Source: Streptomyces sp. NBC_00236 | Lineage (GTDB): Bacteria; Actinomycetota; Actinomycetes; Streptomycetales; Streptomycetaceae | Assembly (NCBI RefSeq): GCF_036195045.1 | Contig: NZ_CP108100.1 | Span: forward strand, 248,001-312,000 | Length of the DNA stretch: 64,000 nucleotides | Direction: 5' to 3' | Shown: in pieces, positions 1 to 7,774 of the stretch | How positions within the stretch are numbered: position 1 is the stretch's first letter | How the letters are laid out: every line of letters starts with the position of its first letter | Position numbers and translations under genes: made by a program | Notes under the pieces: model-generated | Database searches by the model: none | What the model was told of the DNA's origin: nothing | The model's input: only the letters and a program-made list of their open reading frames with translations

Positions 1-153
1 CGGCAGGAGTTCCCGGAGATCGACCGGTTCGCCTGGTGTACGCCGGAGACCGCGGCCGAGCGGCTGGTCAAGGGGCAGCGCATCTTCCTGGACCGGCTGC
101 GGGAGCGTCTGTCGGGCGGACAGGTCCCCGCCGTGCACGACGGCGGGGCCTGA
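1..153 (+). CDS. NUDIX hydrolase, C-terminal fragment
   Basis: The window opens inside this gene: frame 1 runs 50 codons to a TGA at 151-153. The peptide contains EFPEIDRFAWCTPETAAE followed by KGQRIFLDRL. This matches the end of the small NTP-pyrophosphohydrolase-like NUDIX proteins common in actinobacteria, in which a FPEVDRAAWF-type strand precedes a PGQRPFLDRL-type helix. The NUDIX box itself would lie upstream of the window, so the catalytic residues cannot be checked. The gene converges on the ABC-F gene with only 38 bp between stops. Confidence 0.6.
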   Translation, partial: RQEFPEIDRFAWCTPETAAERLVKGQRIFLDRLRERLSGGQVPAVHDGGA

Positions 154-191
154 GAGCCCGCGTCCGCCCCGTTCGCCGTGCGTGGTCGTGG

Positions 192-1841
192 TCAGGTGCG
201 GGTGCGGGCGACGGGCCGGCCGGCACGGAGTTCCAGCCGGTCGCCCTTGAAGCGGCTCCGGAAGCTGCGGTCGTGCGAGACGACCACGACGGCTCCCCCG
301 TACGCCGCCAGCGCCGCCTCCAGTTCCTCGACCAGGGCCAGGGCGATGTGGTTGGTCGGTTCGTCCAGCACCAGCAGGTCGGCGGGACGGGTGACCAGCC
401 GGGCCAGCGCCAGCCTGCGCTGCTGTCCGACGGAGAGCGCGGCCACCGGGACGGTCAGGTCCTCCGCCCGGAAGAGACCGAGCGCGAGGAGCATGTCGGT
501 GTACTCGTCCGCATGACCGGGCCGCCCGGCCGCGAACGTCGCCAGCAGGGTGCGGCGGGTCGGCCGGGCGGGGAGTTCCTGCGGAAGGTAGCCGATCCGG
601 ACCCGGCGTCGCACCGTGCCCGTGTCGGGGACGAGATCACCTGCGAGGACTCTGAGCAGAGTCGACTTTCCGGCCCCGTTGGGCCCGGTGACCAGCAGGC
701 GCTGCCCGCTGTCGACCCGCAGCGCGGGCACGTTCAGCCGGTCGCCCACCGCCACGGAAGAGAGCTCCACCAGTGGACCGGGGTGCCTGTCCCCTTCGGA
801 GGCCAGGGTCAGTCCGGCCGAGAACCGCAGCGGCTGGGGCGGTGCCGGCACGGGCTCCCTGCGCAGCCCCTCCAGCCGGGTTCTGGCCGCTCTGACCTGA
901 CCGGAGAGCTTCGCCTCGTGCGAGCGGCGGTGCTTGCCCCAGCCCTCCCCCGGGTCCTTGCCGGTGGCGGCGAGCCGCTGTCCCGCCGCGTTCACGAGTT
1001 CTTCGGTACGGGCCAGTTCGTCCAGCCACTCCTGGTGGTCCTGCGCCCAGCGGCGGCGCGCGGCGGCCCTCGCCGTGCGGTAACCGTCCCAGCCGTCGCC
1101 GTACCGGACGACGCTGCGCAGATCCCGGTCGACCTCGACGATGACGGTGGTGGTCCGTTCCAGGAACGCGCGGTCGTGGGTGATCACGACGAGGGTGCCG
1201 CGGTGGGCGCGCAGCTGGTCCTCCAGCCAGGTGACCGCCCGGAGGTCGAGATGGTTGGTCGGTTCGTCGAGGAGCAGCAGTTCCGGGCCGGACGCCAGGA
1301 CGCAGGCGAGCGCCAGCCTGGACTGTTCGCCTCCGGAGAGGCTGCCGAGCGTGCGCTCCCGGGTGAGGAGCCCGAGTCCGAGGCCGTGGAGTGCGGCCTC
1401 GGTCCGGGCGTCGGCCCGGTATCCGTCACGCTCCTCGTACTCCGTCAGCAGGTCTCCGTACGTGGCCAGTTGTGCGTTGTCGGCGCCGCCGGGGGCGGCG
1501 AGTGCCGCCTCGGCGGCGCTGATCCGCCGCTCCAGTGCGCGCAGTTCGGCGAGGGCCGTGTCCACGGCGTCCTGGACGGTGCGGGTGGGGTCGAGGTCGA
1601 GCGTCTGGGAGAGGTAGCCCGTGCCGCCGTGGAAGCGGACGGTGATCTCGCCGCTGTCGGGCGTCTCGGCACCGGCGATCAGCCGCAGGAGGGTGGACTT
1701 CCCGGATCCGTTCTCGCCGATGACACCGACGTGGTCGCCGGGGCGGACGGTGAGCGAGACCTGGTCGAGGACGGCGCGGTCTCCGTAGGCCTTGGAGACG
1801 TCCTTGAGGGTCAGCTGGGCGCGGTCGTGCGGGAGGGGCAT
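192..1841 (-). CDS. ABC-F family ATPase (ribosome protection type)
   Basis: This 549-residue protein has two ABC ATPase domains in tandem and no membrane segments, the layout of ABC-F proteins that act on the ribosome rather than in transport. The first domain (about 8-255) has Walker A GENGSGKSTLL, signature LSGGEQSRLALA and Walker B LLLLDEPTNHLD. A charged, arginine-rich linker (about 255-330) follows. The second domain has GPNGAGKSTLL, a slightly divergent signature LSVGQQRRLALA and LLVLDEPTNHIA. The length fits actinobacterial antibiotic-resistance ABC-F proteins. The ATG at 1841 is preceded by a weak GGGAAC about 8 nt upstream. Expression is probably controlled by the short aromatic peptide encoded 150 bp upstream (1992-2018). 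A housekeeping EttA-like role is possible, but the leader peptide favours antibiotic-responsive ribosome protection; the drug cannot be read from the sequence. Confidence 0.88.
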   Translation of the reverse strand: MPLPHDRAQLTLKDVSKAYGDRAVLDQVSLTVRPGDHVGVIGENGSGKSTLLRLIAGAETPDSGEITVRFHGGTGYLSQTLDLDPTRTVQDAVDTALAELRALERRISAAEAALAAPGGADNAQLATYGDLLTEYEERDGYRADARTEAALHGLGLGLLTRERTLGSLSGGEQSRLALACVLASGPELLLLDEPTNHLDLRAVTWLEDQLRAHRGTLVVITHDRAFLERTTTVIVEVDRDLRSVVRYGDGWDGYRTARAAARRRWAQDHQEWLDELARTEELVNAAGQRLAATGKDPGEGWGKHRRSHEAKLSGQVRAARTRLEGLRREPVPAPPQPLRFSAGLTLASEGDRHPGPLVELSSVAVGDRLNVPALRVDSGQRLLVTGPNGAGKSTLLRVLAGDLVPDTGTVRRRVRIGYLPQELPARPTRRTLLATFAAGRPGHADEYTDMLLALGLFRAEDLTVPVAALSVGQQRRLALARLVTRPADLLVLDEPTNHIALALVEELEAALAAYGGAVVVVSHDRSFRSRFKGDRLELRAGRPVARTRT

Positions 1842-1991
1842 GGTGGCGGTTCCCTGGGGTCACATGCCTCGGCGGCCCGGGACGGGACGCGGCGGGCGGG
1901 GCTTCCGGACGGTCCGAAGGGGGCGGCGCGCGGCCTGCCCGGGGTCACGGGGTGACGGCCCGGCGGAGTGCGGCGGCTGCCCTTGCCGACG
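1842..1991 (-). promoter_or_regulatory. 5' leader / candidate attenuator of the ABC-F gene
   Basis: These 150 nt separate the stop of the MGSYYFFR peptide from the ABC-F start. On the transcribed strand they can fold into several GC-rich hairpins. One pairs GTCAC with GTGAC around 1944-1956, flanked by GCCCGG/CCGGGC sequence; another pairs at 1901-1919 (CTTCCGGAC against GTCCGAAG with one bulge). Alternative pairing after a stalled leader ribosome is inferred by analogy with known ABC-F and erm leaders; the exact terminator and antiterminator pairing was not computed. Confidence 0.4.
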
Positions 1992-2018
1992 TCAGCGGAA
2001 GAAGTAGTACGAACCCAT
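1992..2018 (-). CDS. leader peptide MGSYYFFR upstream of ABC-F gene
   Basis: On the minus strand ATG GGT TCG TAC TAC TTC TTC CGC TGA encodes an 8-residue peptide with four consecutive aromatic residues followed by Arg-stop. It lies 150 nt upstream of the ABC-F ATPase in the same direction. A -10-like TACACT ends 6 nt before the ATG, so the message would start at or next to the initiation codon and the peptide would be translated without a leader. Short peptides of this type upstream of ABC-F, erm and similar genes sense ribosome-stalling antibiotics. The stalling function is inferred; the peptide and its position are directly visible. Confidence 0.65.
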   Translation of the reverse strand: MGSYYFFR

Positions 2019-2024
2019 GAGGTG

Positions 2025-2055
2025 AGTGTAGCCGGGGGGCCGGGGCATCTGTCAG
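2025..2055 (-). promoter_or_regulatory. promoter for leader peptide/ABC-F transcript
   Basis: Read on the minus strand, CTGACA (2050-2055) and TACACT (2025-2030) are separated by 19 bp and fit a housekeeping -35/-10 pair (TANNNT -10). The predicted start at about 2018 coincides with the ATG of the leader peptide. A short GGAAAGGGAG tract just upstream of the -35 might be a weak WblC/WhiB7-type element; it is not A/T-rich enough to be convincing. Confidence 0.45.
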
Positions 2056-2317
2056 CTCCCTTTCCCCGAGCCCGCGCCGCGCTGTCCCCCGCCCCTGCGC
2101 GGGGGCCTGTGTCCGCTGCGTGGGAAGTCTCGCCGCACTCGGCCTCCATTCCATCGCCCGGTTGAACACGCTGATCGACGCGAACCCGCGCGCAGCCGGC
2201 ATCGTCGTTCCGCACGAGTGACGGCCGCCCGGTACACCCGGCACCGAGGCGTGGTCCTGATGGGCCCGCCCACCGGTCCGGCCTTGGAGGTGACGATCAC
2301 CCGATGCGCACGGTCAC
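2056..2317. other. intergenic region without a recognisable gene
   Basis: No frame has both a plausible start with ribosome-binding site and recognisable protein sequence. A plus-strand frame ending with TGA at 2219-2221 reads through LGLHSIARLNTLIDANPRAA and could be the worn 3' end of a lost gene, but its upstream part is disrupted and I do not recognise it. Confidence 0.3.
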
Positions 2318-2346
2318 ACGCCCGGCCCATGAGCCGGGCCGGGCGT
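2318..2346 (-). terminator. terminator of the DUF6191-like gene
   Basis: A perfect inverted repeat with 11-bp arms (ACGCCCGGCCC and GGGCCGGGCGT) and a 7-nt loop touches the stop codon of the minus-strand gene that ends at 2346. It is a GC-rich hairpin without a clear U-tract, as is usual in Streptomyces. Confidence 0.6.
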
Positions 2347-2660
2347 CACTGCTGCCGCAGGCGGATGACGGCGAGGCCACCGTCGAGGTCGACGGTGGAG
2401 CGGTGCGGCGGGGCGCCGTCCTCCTCGTCGTCCCGCAGCAGCAGCGCGCTCTGTCGTTCCTTGAGCTCGCTCTGCTTGCCGGGTGAGAACGTCGCGTGCA
2501 GCTGCTCGAAGCCGGTCGCCGAGATCTGGCCCTGCCGGGCGCTGTTGCGCCACGGGAGCAGACCGGCCCGCCCTGCCCGGAGCATCAGCTGGTCCAGGAG
2601 GGCCACGACGGTCAGACCGATGACCAGGACGGGCAGCGTCATCAGAGCAGCGAATTCCAT
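2346..2660 (-). CDS. DUF6191-like small membrane protein
   Basis: The protein has about 104 residues. An N-terminal hydrophobic segment (LMTLPVLVIGLTVVALLDQL, about residues 6-25) is followed by a basic LPWR stretch, then GQISATGFEQLHATFSPGKQ and an acidic LLRDDEEDGAPP tail. The core SATGFEQLHA-FSPGK and RDDEEDGAPP blocks match a Streptomyces family I know as DUF6191; no function is established. The ATG at 2660 places the membrane segment at the N-terminus. Upstream in-frame ATGs at 2675 and 2696 are possible but lack better ribosome-binding sites. A GGATACTGTCC motif shared with two other promoters in the window sits immediately upstream. Confidence 0.7.
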   Translation of the reverse strand: MEFAALMTLPVLVIGLTVVALLDQLMLRAGRAGLLPWRNSARQGQISATGFEQLHATFSPGKQSELKERQSALLLRDDEEDGAPPHRSTVDLDGGLAVIRLRQQ

Positions 2661-2662
2661 GC

Positions 2663-2673
2663 GGACAGTATCC
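2663..2673 (-). promoter_or_regulatory. GGATACTGTCC motif, copy 1
   Basis: On the minus strand this reads GGATACTGTCC, 2 nt upstream of the ATG at 2660. The 11-mer is identical to 8926-8936 and nearly identical to 21316-21326. It is quasi-palindromic (GGA..A.T.TCC) and contains a -10-like TACTGT. It could be a -10 element or a regulator site. Confidence 0.35.
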
Positions 2674-2772
2674 ATCCGGAGCGGTGCGGTGCGCATCGGC
2701 CGCGGGCATCACGATGCGGGCCGGCGCTGGGTGCGTCGGCCCGCAGGCTCGTGAGGGAGGTGCCGGGTCCGG

Positions 2773-3813
2773 TCAGCCGTTGGGAAGGATGACCGCGCGG
2801 CCGTTGATCCGGCCGTCGTGCAGCCGCTCGTACGCCAGCGGTGCCTCGTCCAGCGAGTACGTCTCGACGTGGACCTTCACCGCGCCGGCGTGCGCCAGGT
2901 CGAGGACTTCGGCCAGCTCGGAGCGGGATCCCCAGTAGGGGGCCGTCACCGTCGTGTTGAACGGCAGTGAGCCGAAGCCCACCGGCAGTGCTCCGCCGCC
3001 GATGCCGACGATCGTGACGTCGGAGTCGACCGCGGCCGCCGCGCCTGCCGTGGCCACGGTGGGAGGCGCTCCGACGAAGTCGAGCACGACCTGGGCGCCG
3101 ATCCCGCCGGTCAGTTCACGGATCCGGTCCGCGGCGTGCTGGTCGGACAGGACGGTCTCGTGCGCCCCGACCTCGCGGGCCAGGGCGAGCTTGTCCTCCG
3201 TGACGTCGAGCGCGATGACCCGGACGGCCGTCATGGCCCGGAGCAGCTGGATGGCGACGTGGCCGAGGCCGCCGGTGCCGATGACGACGGCGGTCGCGCC
3301 GGGCACCAGCTTCGGCAGGGAGCGCTTGATCGCGTGGTACGGGGTGAGGCCGGCGTCGGTGAGCGGCACTGCCTGCACGGGGTCGAGGTCACCGAGCGGG
3401 ACGAGGTGGCGCGGGTCGTCGACGATCATGTACTCGGCCATGGCGCCGGGCGAACCCAGCCCGGGCGGGTTGATGCCGAGTTCCTTGGCGCGCAGGCAGT
3501 AGTTCTCCTTGCCTTCGGCGCACTTCACGCACGTGCCGCAGCCCCAGGGGCCGTAGACCGCGACGGACTCACCGACCGAGAGCCCGCTGACGCCGTCGCC
3601 GAGTGCGGCGACGGTGCCGACTCCCTCGTGACCGAGGGTCAGCGGCAGCGGGTAGGGGAACTCGTCCGCGGGCCAGCTCATCACCGCGATGTCCGAGTGG
3701 CAGACACCTGCCGCGGTGACCTTCAGCAGCACCTGCCCGGGCCCGGGCTCCGGGTCGGGCACGGTGACGACCTCGGGTGCGGCTCCGATTTCGCGGTACT
3801 GAACAGCCTTCAT
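2773..3813 (-). CDS. zinc-dependent alcohol dehydrogenase (NAD(P)+)
   Basis: This 346-residue medium-chain dehydrogenase/reductase has the catalytic zinc motif GVCHSD (about 37-42) and LTLGHEGVGTVAALGDGV, plus structural-zinc cysteines in CGTCVKCAEGKENYC. The Rossmann loop IGTGGLGHVAIQLL (about 177-190) follows. It resembles Rhodococcus AdhA-type enzymes that interconvert alcohols and aldehydes or ketones. A strong AAGGAGG precedes the ATG by 5 nt. It is the third gene of a tetR-SDR-ADH operon, 66 bp after the SDR, suggesting two sequential oxidoreductions of one substrate under TetR control. The substrate is not readable from sequence. Confidence 0.9.
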   Translation of the reverse strand: MKAVQYREIGAAPEVVTVPDPEPGPGQVLLKVTAAGVCHSDIAVMSWPADEFPYPLPLTLGHEGVGTVAALGDGVSGLSVGESVAVYGPWGCGTCVKCAEGKENYCLRAKELGINPPGLGSPGAMAEYMIVDDPRHLVPLGDLDPVQAVPLTDAGLTPYHAIKRSLPKLVPGATAVVIGTGGLGHVAIQLLRAMTAVRVIALDVTEDKLALAREVGAHETVLSDQHAADRIRELTGGIGAQVVLDFVGAPPTVATAGAAAAVDSDVTIVGIGGGALPVGFGSLPFNTTVTAPYWGSRSELAEVLDLAHAGAVKVHVETYSLDEAPLAYERLHDGRINGRAVILPNG

Positions 3814-3879
3814 GGGGTCCTCCTTGACCTCTCCTGCTCCTTTGCCCTATTTCTCGCCCCCCTGTCCCCCGTCCGCCAC

Positions 3880-4653
3880 TCAGGAGGCGGAGTAGCCGCC
3901 GTCCACCAGGTGGTAGCTGCCGTGGATGAAGGAGGCGCGGTCGGAGAGCAGGAAGGCGGCGAGCTCCGCCACTTCCTCCGCCGTTCCGAGGCGTCCCGCC
4001 GGGTGCAGCGAGATCAGGTGGTCGCGGGCCGGGCCCTCGGTGTTGCGCAGCAGCGGGGTGTCGATGAAGCCGGGGCCGACCGCGTTGACGCGCACGTTCT
4101 GTGCGGCGTACTCGAGTGCGGCCGTCTTGGTGAGACCGACGACGCCGTGCTTGGCAGCGACGTACGCGGGCGAGCCGGCGAAGCCGTTGGTGCCGAGGAT
4201 CGACGACATGTTCACGATGGCGCCGCCGCCCGCGGCGACGATGGCCGGAAGCTCGTAGCGCATCGAGTAGAAGACGCCGCTCAGGTTGGTGGCGACGACC
4301 CGGTTCCAGTCCTCGACGGCGTAGTCGCCGGTCGGGCTGCTCGGTCCGCCGATGCCGGCGTTGTTGACGGCGAGGTGCAGCGCGCCGAACGTGTCGACGG
4401 CGAACCGCACACCCGCTTCGACGGAGGCCGGGTCGGTGACGTCCATGGCCACGGCGGCCGCCTTGGCTCCGGCGCCTTCCAGTTCGGCCACCGCCTTGCG
4501 GGCGCTCGCCTCGTCGTAGTCGGCCACGACGACGGACGCGCCGGAGGCGGCGAGCCGGTGGGCCAGCGCCAGGCCGATGCCGGACGCTCCTCCGGTGACG
4601 AGGGCGGTACGGCCGGCGAACTCCTGGTCGGCGGGGGTGGGGGTGGTGCTCAT
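3880..4653 (-). CDS. SDR family NAD(P)-dependent oxidoreductase
   Basis: The classical short-chain dehydrogenase of 257 residues contains ALVTGGASGIG (cofactor glycine motif), VVVADYD (an Asp after beta-2, favouring NAD+), NNAG (NNAGIGG), a catalytic Ser in NMSSI and YVAAKHG (Tyr/Lys). The C-terminus ASFIHGSYHLVDGGYSAS is the usual family ending. The ATG at 4653 overlaps the upstream tetR stop (ATGA), which fixes the start and indicates translational coupling. The next gene in the operon is the alcohol dehydrogenase. Likely substrates are secondary alcohols or ketones, or a 3-hydroxyacyl compound. Confidence 0.9.
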   Translation of the reverse strand: MSTTPTPADQEFAGRTALVTGGASGIGLALAHRLAASGASVVVADYDEASARKAVAELEGAGAKAAAVAMDVTDPASVEAGVRFAVDTFGALHLAVNNAGIGGPSSPTGDYAVEDWNRVVATNLSGVFYSMRYELPAIVAAGGGAIVNMSSILGTNGFAGSPAYVAAKHGVVGLTKTAALEYAAQNVRVNAVGPGFIDTPLLRNTEGPARDHLISLHPAGRLGTAEEVAELAAFLLSDRASFIHGSYHLVDGGYSAS

Positions 4654-5318
4654 GATGTTCCGTTTCCTTCCGTGGTGCTGTGTGACGCCGGTCCGGCGGG
4701 CTCCTGGATGAGCTCCCCCGAAAGGGCGTCGAATGCCTGCTCGACGAGTCGGGGCAACTCGTCGGGGCAGCCCCCGCGCACCCAGGCGACCTGGGCGGCG
4801 AGCAGTGCTCCGGCTCCGGCGGCGACCGTCACGGCGGGGCGGATGTCCTGCCGCGGGTCGACTCCGAGCCGGTCGGCGACGATGGCGAGCGAGTCCTCCT
4901 GGGCGTCCACCCGGATGTGGTGGAACGCCGCGTAGAGGGTCGGCTCCCGCTCGGCGAGGACCAGCAGTTCGAAGATCCTCGGGCGGCGGTGCCATGCCTC
5001 CGCTTCGGGGTCCGCCAGCCAGTCCAGGACGGCCCGGCGGTACGCGGTGAGCGGGGGCTCGCCGGCGGGCCGGGCCCGCAGCGCGTCGTTGATCCGGTCG
5101 CCGTCGCCCCGGACCGAGTCCAGGACGGCAGCCTCCTTGCTCGTGAAGTACCGGCTGAACGTGCGGCGGTCGACGTCGGCGCGTTCCGCGATCTGTTCGA
5201 CCGTGACGTCCCTCAGACCGTGGTCGAGCACCAGCTCGAATGCGGCCTGGGCCAGTGTGTCCCGGGTCCGGCGCGCCTTGCGGCTCCGCCTCTCGGGGGT
5301 CTTCCGTTCCCGGTTCAT
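4650..5318 (-). CDS. TetR family transcriptional regulator
   Basis: The 222-residue protein has an N-terminal helix-turn-helix (about 38-63: VTVEQIAERADVDRRTFSRY) followed by a helical ligand domain with no recognisable cofactor site. A basic N-terminus (KTPERRSRKARRTRD) is typical of TetR proteins. A TATGGT -10-like hexamer lies 6 nt before the ATG at 5318, consistent with a leaderless transcript. Two tandem 16-bp operator-like repeats lie at 5341-5373. The regulator probably represses its own operon (tetR-SDR-ADH) and is released by the substrate or product of those enzymes. Confidence 0.88.
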   Translation of the reverse strand: MNRERKTPERRSRKARRTRDTLAQAAFELVLDHGLRDVTVEQIAERADVDRRTFSRYFTSKEAAVLDSVRGDGDRINDALRARPAGEPPLTAYRRAVLDWLADPEAEAWHRRPRIFELLVLAEREPTLYAAFHHIRVDAQEDSLAIVADRLGVDPRQDIRPAVTVAAGAGALLAAQVAWVRGGCPDELPRLVEQAFDALSGELIQEPAGPASHSTTEGNGTS

Positions 5319-5324
5319 GTCTGT

Positions 5325-5373
5325 ACCATACACCCAAAAATGTCCCGCCGCGACAAACGTCCCACCGCGACAA
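5325..5373 (-). promoter_or_regulatory. tetR promoter with tandem operator repeats
   Basis: The -10-like TATGGT is at 5325-5330 (minus strand). Upstream lie two direct repeats 17 bp apart, TGTCCCGCCGCGACAA (5341-5356) and CGTCCCACCGCGACAA (5358-5373, plus-strand reading), differing at two positions. Each is itself a partial palindrome (TGTC...GACA), the usual form of a TetR dimer site. A 17-bp spacing would put two dimers on nearly opposite faces of the DNA, as in QacR/TetR tandem binding. The regulator assignment rests on adjacency only. Confidence 0.55.
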
Positions 5374-5586
5374 GCTGGGTGGACCATGTCGGCCTCGCGT
5401 GACGCGGCACCGCTGGGGCCCGTCGTCACGCTGCCGTCGTCGCCCGAAGGGCGGCCGCGCGGCTCAGGTGCGTCCTCTCGGCGTGCCGGCCCCCGGCCCT
5501 CGTACTGGACGTACCGGGGTCCAGGGCCGGTACGGCGGGAGTGTGTGCACGGCGTCGCACGGCGGACGGCAGTCCGACGACAGGTC

Positions 5587-6801
5587 CTAGCGGCCACTGA
5601 ACACCTCCGCGGCTCGCCTCGCGCCGCGGTCCGACTCCTCGGGCCGGAGGTGACCGCGGGACGGCTCCCGCCGCACGGCGAGCACCGCGATGTCGTCGCG
5701 CCGCACGCCGCCGGAGAACTCCTCCAGGTCGTGGTGGAGCGCGTCGAGCAGTTGCCGGGGGCCGTGATGGGCCCAGCGACCCAGCCGGGTGTCCAGCGGG
5801 TAGAAGGCTCCCGCCGCGTCACGGGCCTCCGTCACCCCGTCGGTGAACATCAGCAGCGTCGCACCGGCCGGGAAGTCCACCCATTCGGTGACACGCGCCT
5901 CGCTGCTGAGCTCGGCCAGGCCCAGCGGTACCGAGGTACGGCGCAGCGGGACGGGGCAGGCCACTCCGTCGTGCAGCAGGCGGGGCGGCAGATGTCCGCA
6001 GTTGACGGCCTGGACGCGTCCGTCGCCGTCGAAGCCGAGCACCAGCGCGGTGACGAAGCGCTCGATCTCGCCGGTCTGCGCGGAGAAGGCGTTGTGCCGG
6101 GCGACCGCGTCCTCCAGGGCGTCGACGACCCCGGTCAGACTGGGCTCACGGATGGCCGCCTCACGGAACGCGCCGAGCACGGCGAAACCCGCCCCGATCG
6201 CGGCGAGCCCCTTGCCCTGCACGTCCCCGATGATCACCCGGGTTCCGTAGGGCGACGACACGACCTCGTAGATGTCACCGCCGACGAGACGGTCCTCCTC
6301 GATCGGCGCATAGGTGCCGTGGGCGACGACCTGGTCGGTCTCGATGGGCAGCGGGCGCAGGATCTGGCGCTGCAGCGCGACGGCGGCGGAGCGCAGTCTG
6401 GCTATCTCGGTGGCATGGCGGATGCGCAGCGCGCAGGCGCCGACGCCGAGAACGCAGGCCAGCACCGTGAAGATGACACTGCTGGTGATGTCCCAGAACG
6501 TCCCGCCGATGACGAGGCGCGAGGTGACGGCCACCACCATGATCCAGGAGGCCACGCCCACGGTCTGCCGGATGGTCCCGAACACGGAGACGAGGGCGGG
6601 CACGACGACCAGCAGCGGCACGATGCGCAGGTCGTCGCCGGACCCGATGTCGAGAAGGAGGATCACGGCGGTCAGCAGTGCCAGACCGCCGAACAGCGGC
6701 CGGTTGCCGACCCTCTGCACCCCGCCCGCCGGCTCGCCGGCGTCTGCACCCGCAAGCTCTGCTCCACGCGTCGCCGTCAACTGCTGGAGCCCGATCGTCA
6801 C
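5587..6801 (-). CDS. membrane PP2C/SpoIIE-type phosphatase
   Basis: The protein has 404 residues. The N-terminal third holds four hydrophobic segments (about 35-53, 58-75, 80-100 and 106-125). These are followed by a short helix (TEIARLRSAAVALQRQILRP) and a SpoIIE/RsbU phosphatase domain (about 165-385). The metal-binding motifs look intact: LVGGDIYEV, IIGDVQGKG, LMFTDGVTEARD and RRDDIAVL. Proteins of this layout dephosphorylate anti-anti-sigma factors and so release SigB/SigF-type sigma factors. No RsbV/RsbW partners are adjacent, but a SigB/F-type sigma factor lies at 17589-18551. The input sensed by the membrane region is unknown. The ATG start gives a typical N-terminus. Confidence 0.88.
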   Translation of the reverse strand: MTIGLQQLTATRGAELAGADAGEPAGGVQRVGNRPLFGGLALLTAVILLLDIGSGDDLRIVPLLVVVPALVSVFGTIRQTVGVASWIMVVAVTSRLVIGGTFWDITSSVIFTVLACVLGVGACALRIRHATEIARLRSAAVALQRQILRPLPIETDQVVAHGTYAPIEEDRLVGGDIYEVVSSPYGTRVIIGDVQGKGLAAIGAGFAVLGAFREAAIREPSLTGVVDALEDAVARHNAFSAQTGEIERFVTALVLGFDGDGRVQAVNCGHLPPRLLHDGVACPVPLRRTSVPLGLAELSSEARVTEWVDFPAGATLLMFTDGVTEARDAAGAFYPLDTRLGRWAHHGPRQLLDALHHDLEEFSGGVRRDDIAVLAVRREPSRGHLRPEESDRGARRAAEVFSGR

Positions 6802-6934
6802 GGCCCTTTCCTCCCGGGATCAGCCGGCCCGGCGCCGGCGTTCCCTACCAGTGCACCCGAGACGCTGCGGTCAGCACACGAGGCTTACGGCCTCACACAC
6901 TGCGCCGAAAGTCCCGAGAGCCGTGCCGGCAGGG

Positions 6935-6965
6935 GCCTTCGGCCCACAGTTCGCAGGCCGAAGGC
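6935..6965 (-). terminator. terminator after the GNAT gene
   Basis: Ten-base-pair perfect arms (GCCTTCGGCC and GGCCGAAGGC) enclose an 11-nt loop 45 bp downstream of the minus-strand GNAT stop at 7010. It can end the oxidoreductase-GNAT transcript before the phosphatase gene. Confidence 0.55.
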
Positions 6966-7009
6966 GGGGGCGCAAACCTTCCGCGCCCGCAGGACCGGGG
7001 GCCTCCGGA

Positions 7010-7774
7010 TCAGCGCGTGGCAGCCTCACGCACGTCGTCCGGGGCGTTGCCGGCCACACGTATCGGCGGGTTCCCCGGGACGATCGCCGAGAGGAACGGC
7101 GTGCGGCGGCGGAGGGCGAAGCCCAGCGACTCGTAGAGCCGGACGGCGTTGGTGTTGGACGCGGCGGCGTGCAGGAAGGGCGTTTCGCCGCGCGCCCGGA
7201 TCTCGTGGGCGACGGCCCGCACGAGTCCGCCGGCAAGTCCCTGCCCGCGGACCGACTCGTCCGTGCAGACGCCGCTGATCTCGCTCCAGCCGGGCGGGCG
7301 CAACCGCTCACCGGCCATGGCGACGAGTACCCCGTCGCGCCGTACACCGAGATAGGTGCCGAGCTCGATCGTGCGGGTCTCGAAGGGGCCGGGCCGGGTC
7401 CGTGCGACCAGGTCCAGCATCTCCGGCACATCGGCGGGGCCGAGCCGGACGGCCTCCGGCCACGGAGCCGCCTCGACCGCCACGTCGACCAGCTGGACGC
7501 CCTCGGCGTCGAAGACGACCTCCCAGTCCTCCGGCGGCCGCTCACGGAAGGCGGTGACGGTGACGATGCCGCCGGGTCCCGCGAGCGCGGCCGCATCGGC
7601 CCAGTCCGCTGCCTCCGGCAGGTCCGGAAGGGCGAGCCAGGGGGTGACGGACGGCGGATAGCGCAGGATGCGGCCGCGGCGTTCGGCGAAGTGGGCGTGC
7701 GGTCCCCGCAGCGCCGAGCCCACCGGGTCGTCGAGGGGGTGCAGAGCGCTGTCGGGGGTCCGTGACCCGGTCAT
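7010..7774 (-). CDS. GNAT family N-acetyltransferase
   Basis: In this 254-residue protein the C-terminal half carries the GNAT fold: LGVRRDGVLVAMAGERL, ISGVCTDESVRGQGLAGGLV (the R/Q-x-x-G-x-G/A acetyl-CoA loop, about 180-187), then NTNAVRLYESLGF (beta-5/alpha-4). The N-terminal about 130 residues are family-specific and resemble the FR47-like/GCN5-related group in Streptomyces. The start ATGA overlaps the stop of the upstream oxidoreductase, so both are on one transcript. The acceptor substrate is unknown. Confidence 0.85.
   Translation of the reverse strand: MTGSRTPDSALHPLDDPVGSALRGPHAHFAERRGRILRYPPSVTPWLALPDLPEAADWADAAALAGPGGIVTVTAFRERPPEDWEVVFDAEGVQLVDVAVEAAPWPEAVRLGPADVPEMLDLVARTRPGPFETRTIELGTYLGVRRDGVLVAMAGERLRPPGWSEISGVCTDESVRGQGLAGGLVRAVAHEIRARGETPFLHAAASNTNAVRLYESLGFALRRRTPFLSAIVPGNPPIRVAGNAPDDVREAATR

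Noticed and set aside
2100..2221. Plus-strand frame ending LNTLIDANPRAAGIVVPHE
   Set aside because: It has protein-like composition but no start with a ribosome-binding site and no recognisable homology; it may be a relic but cannot be supported as a gene.
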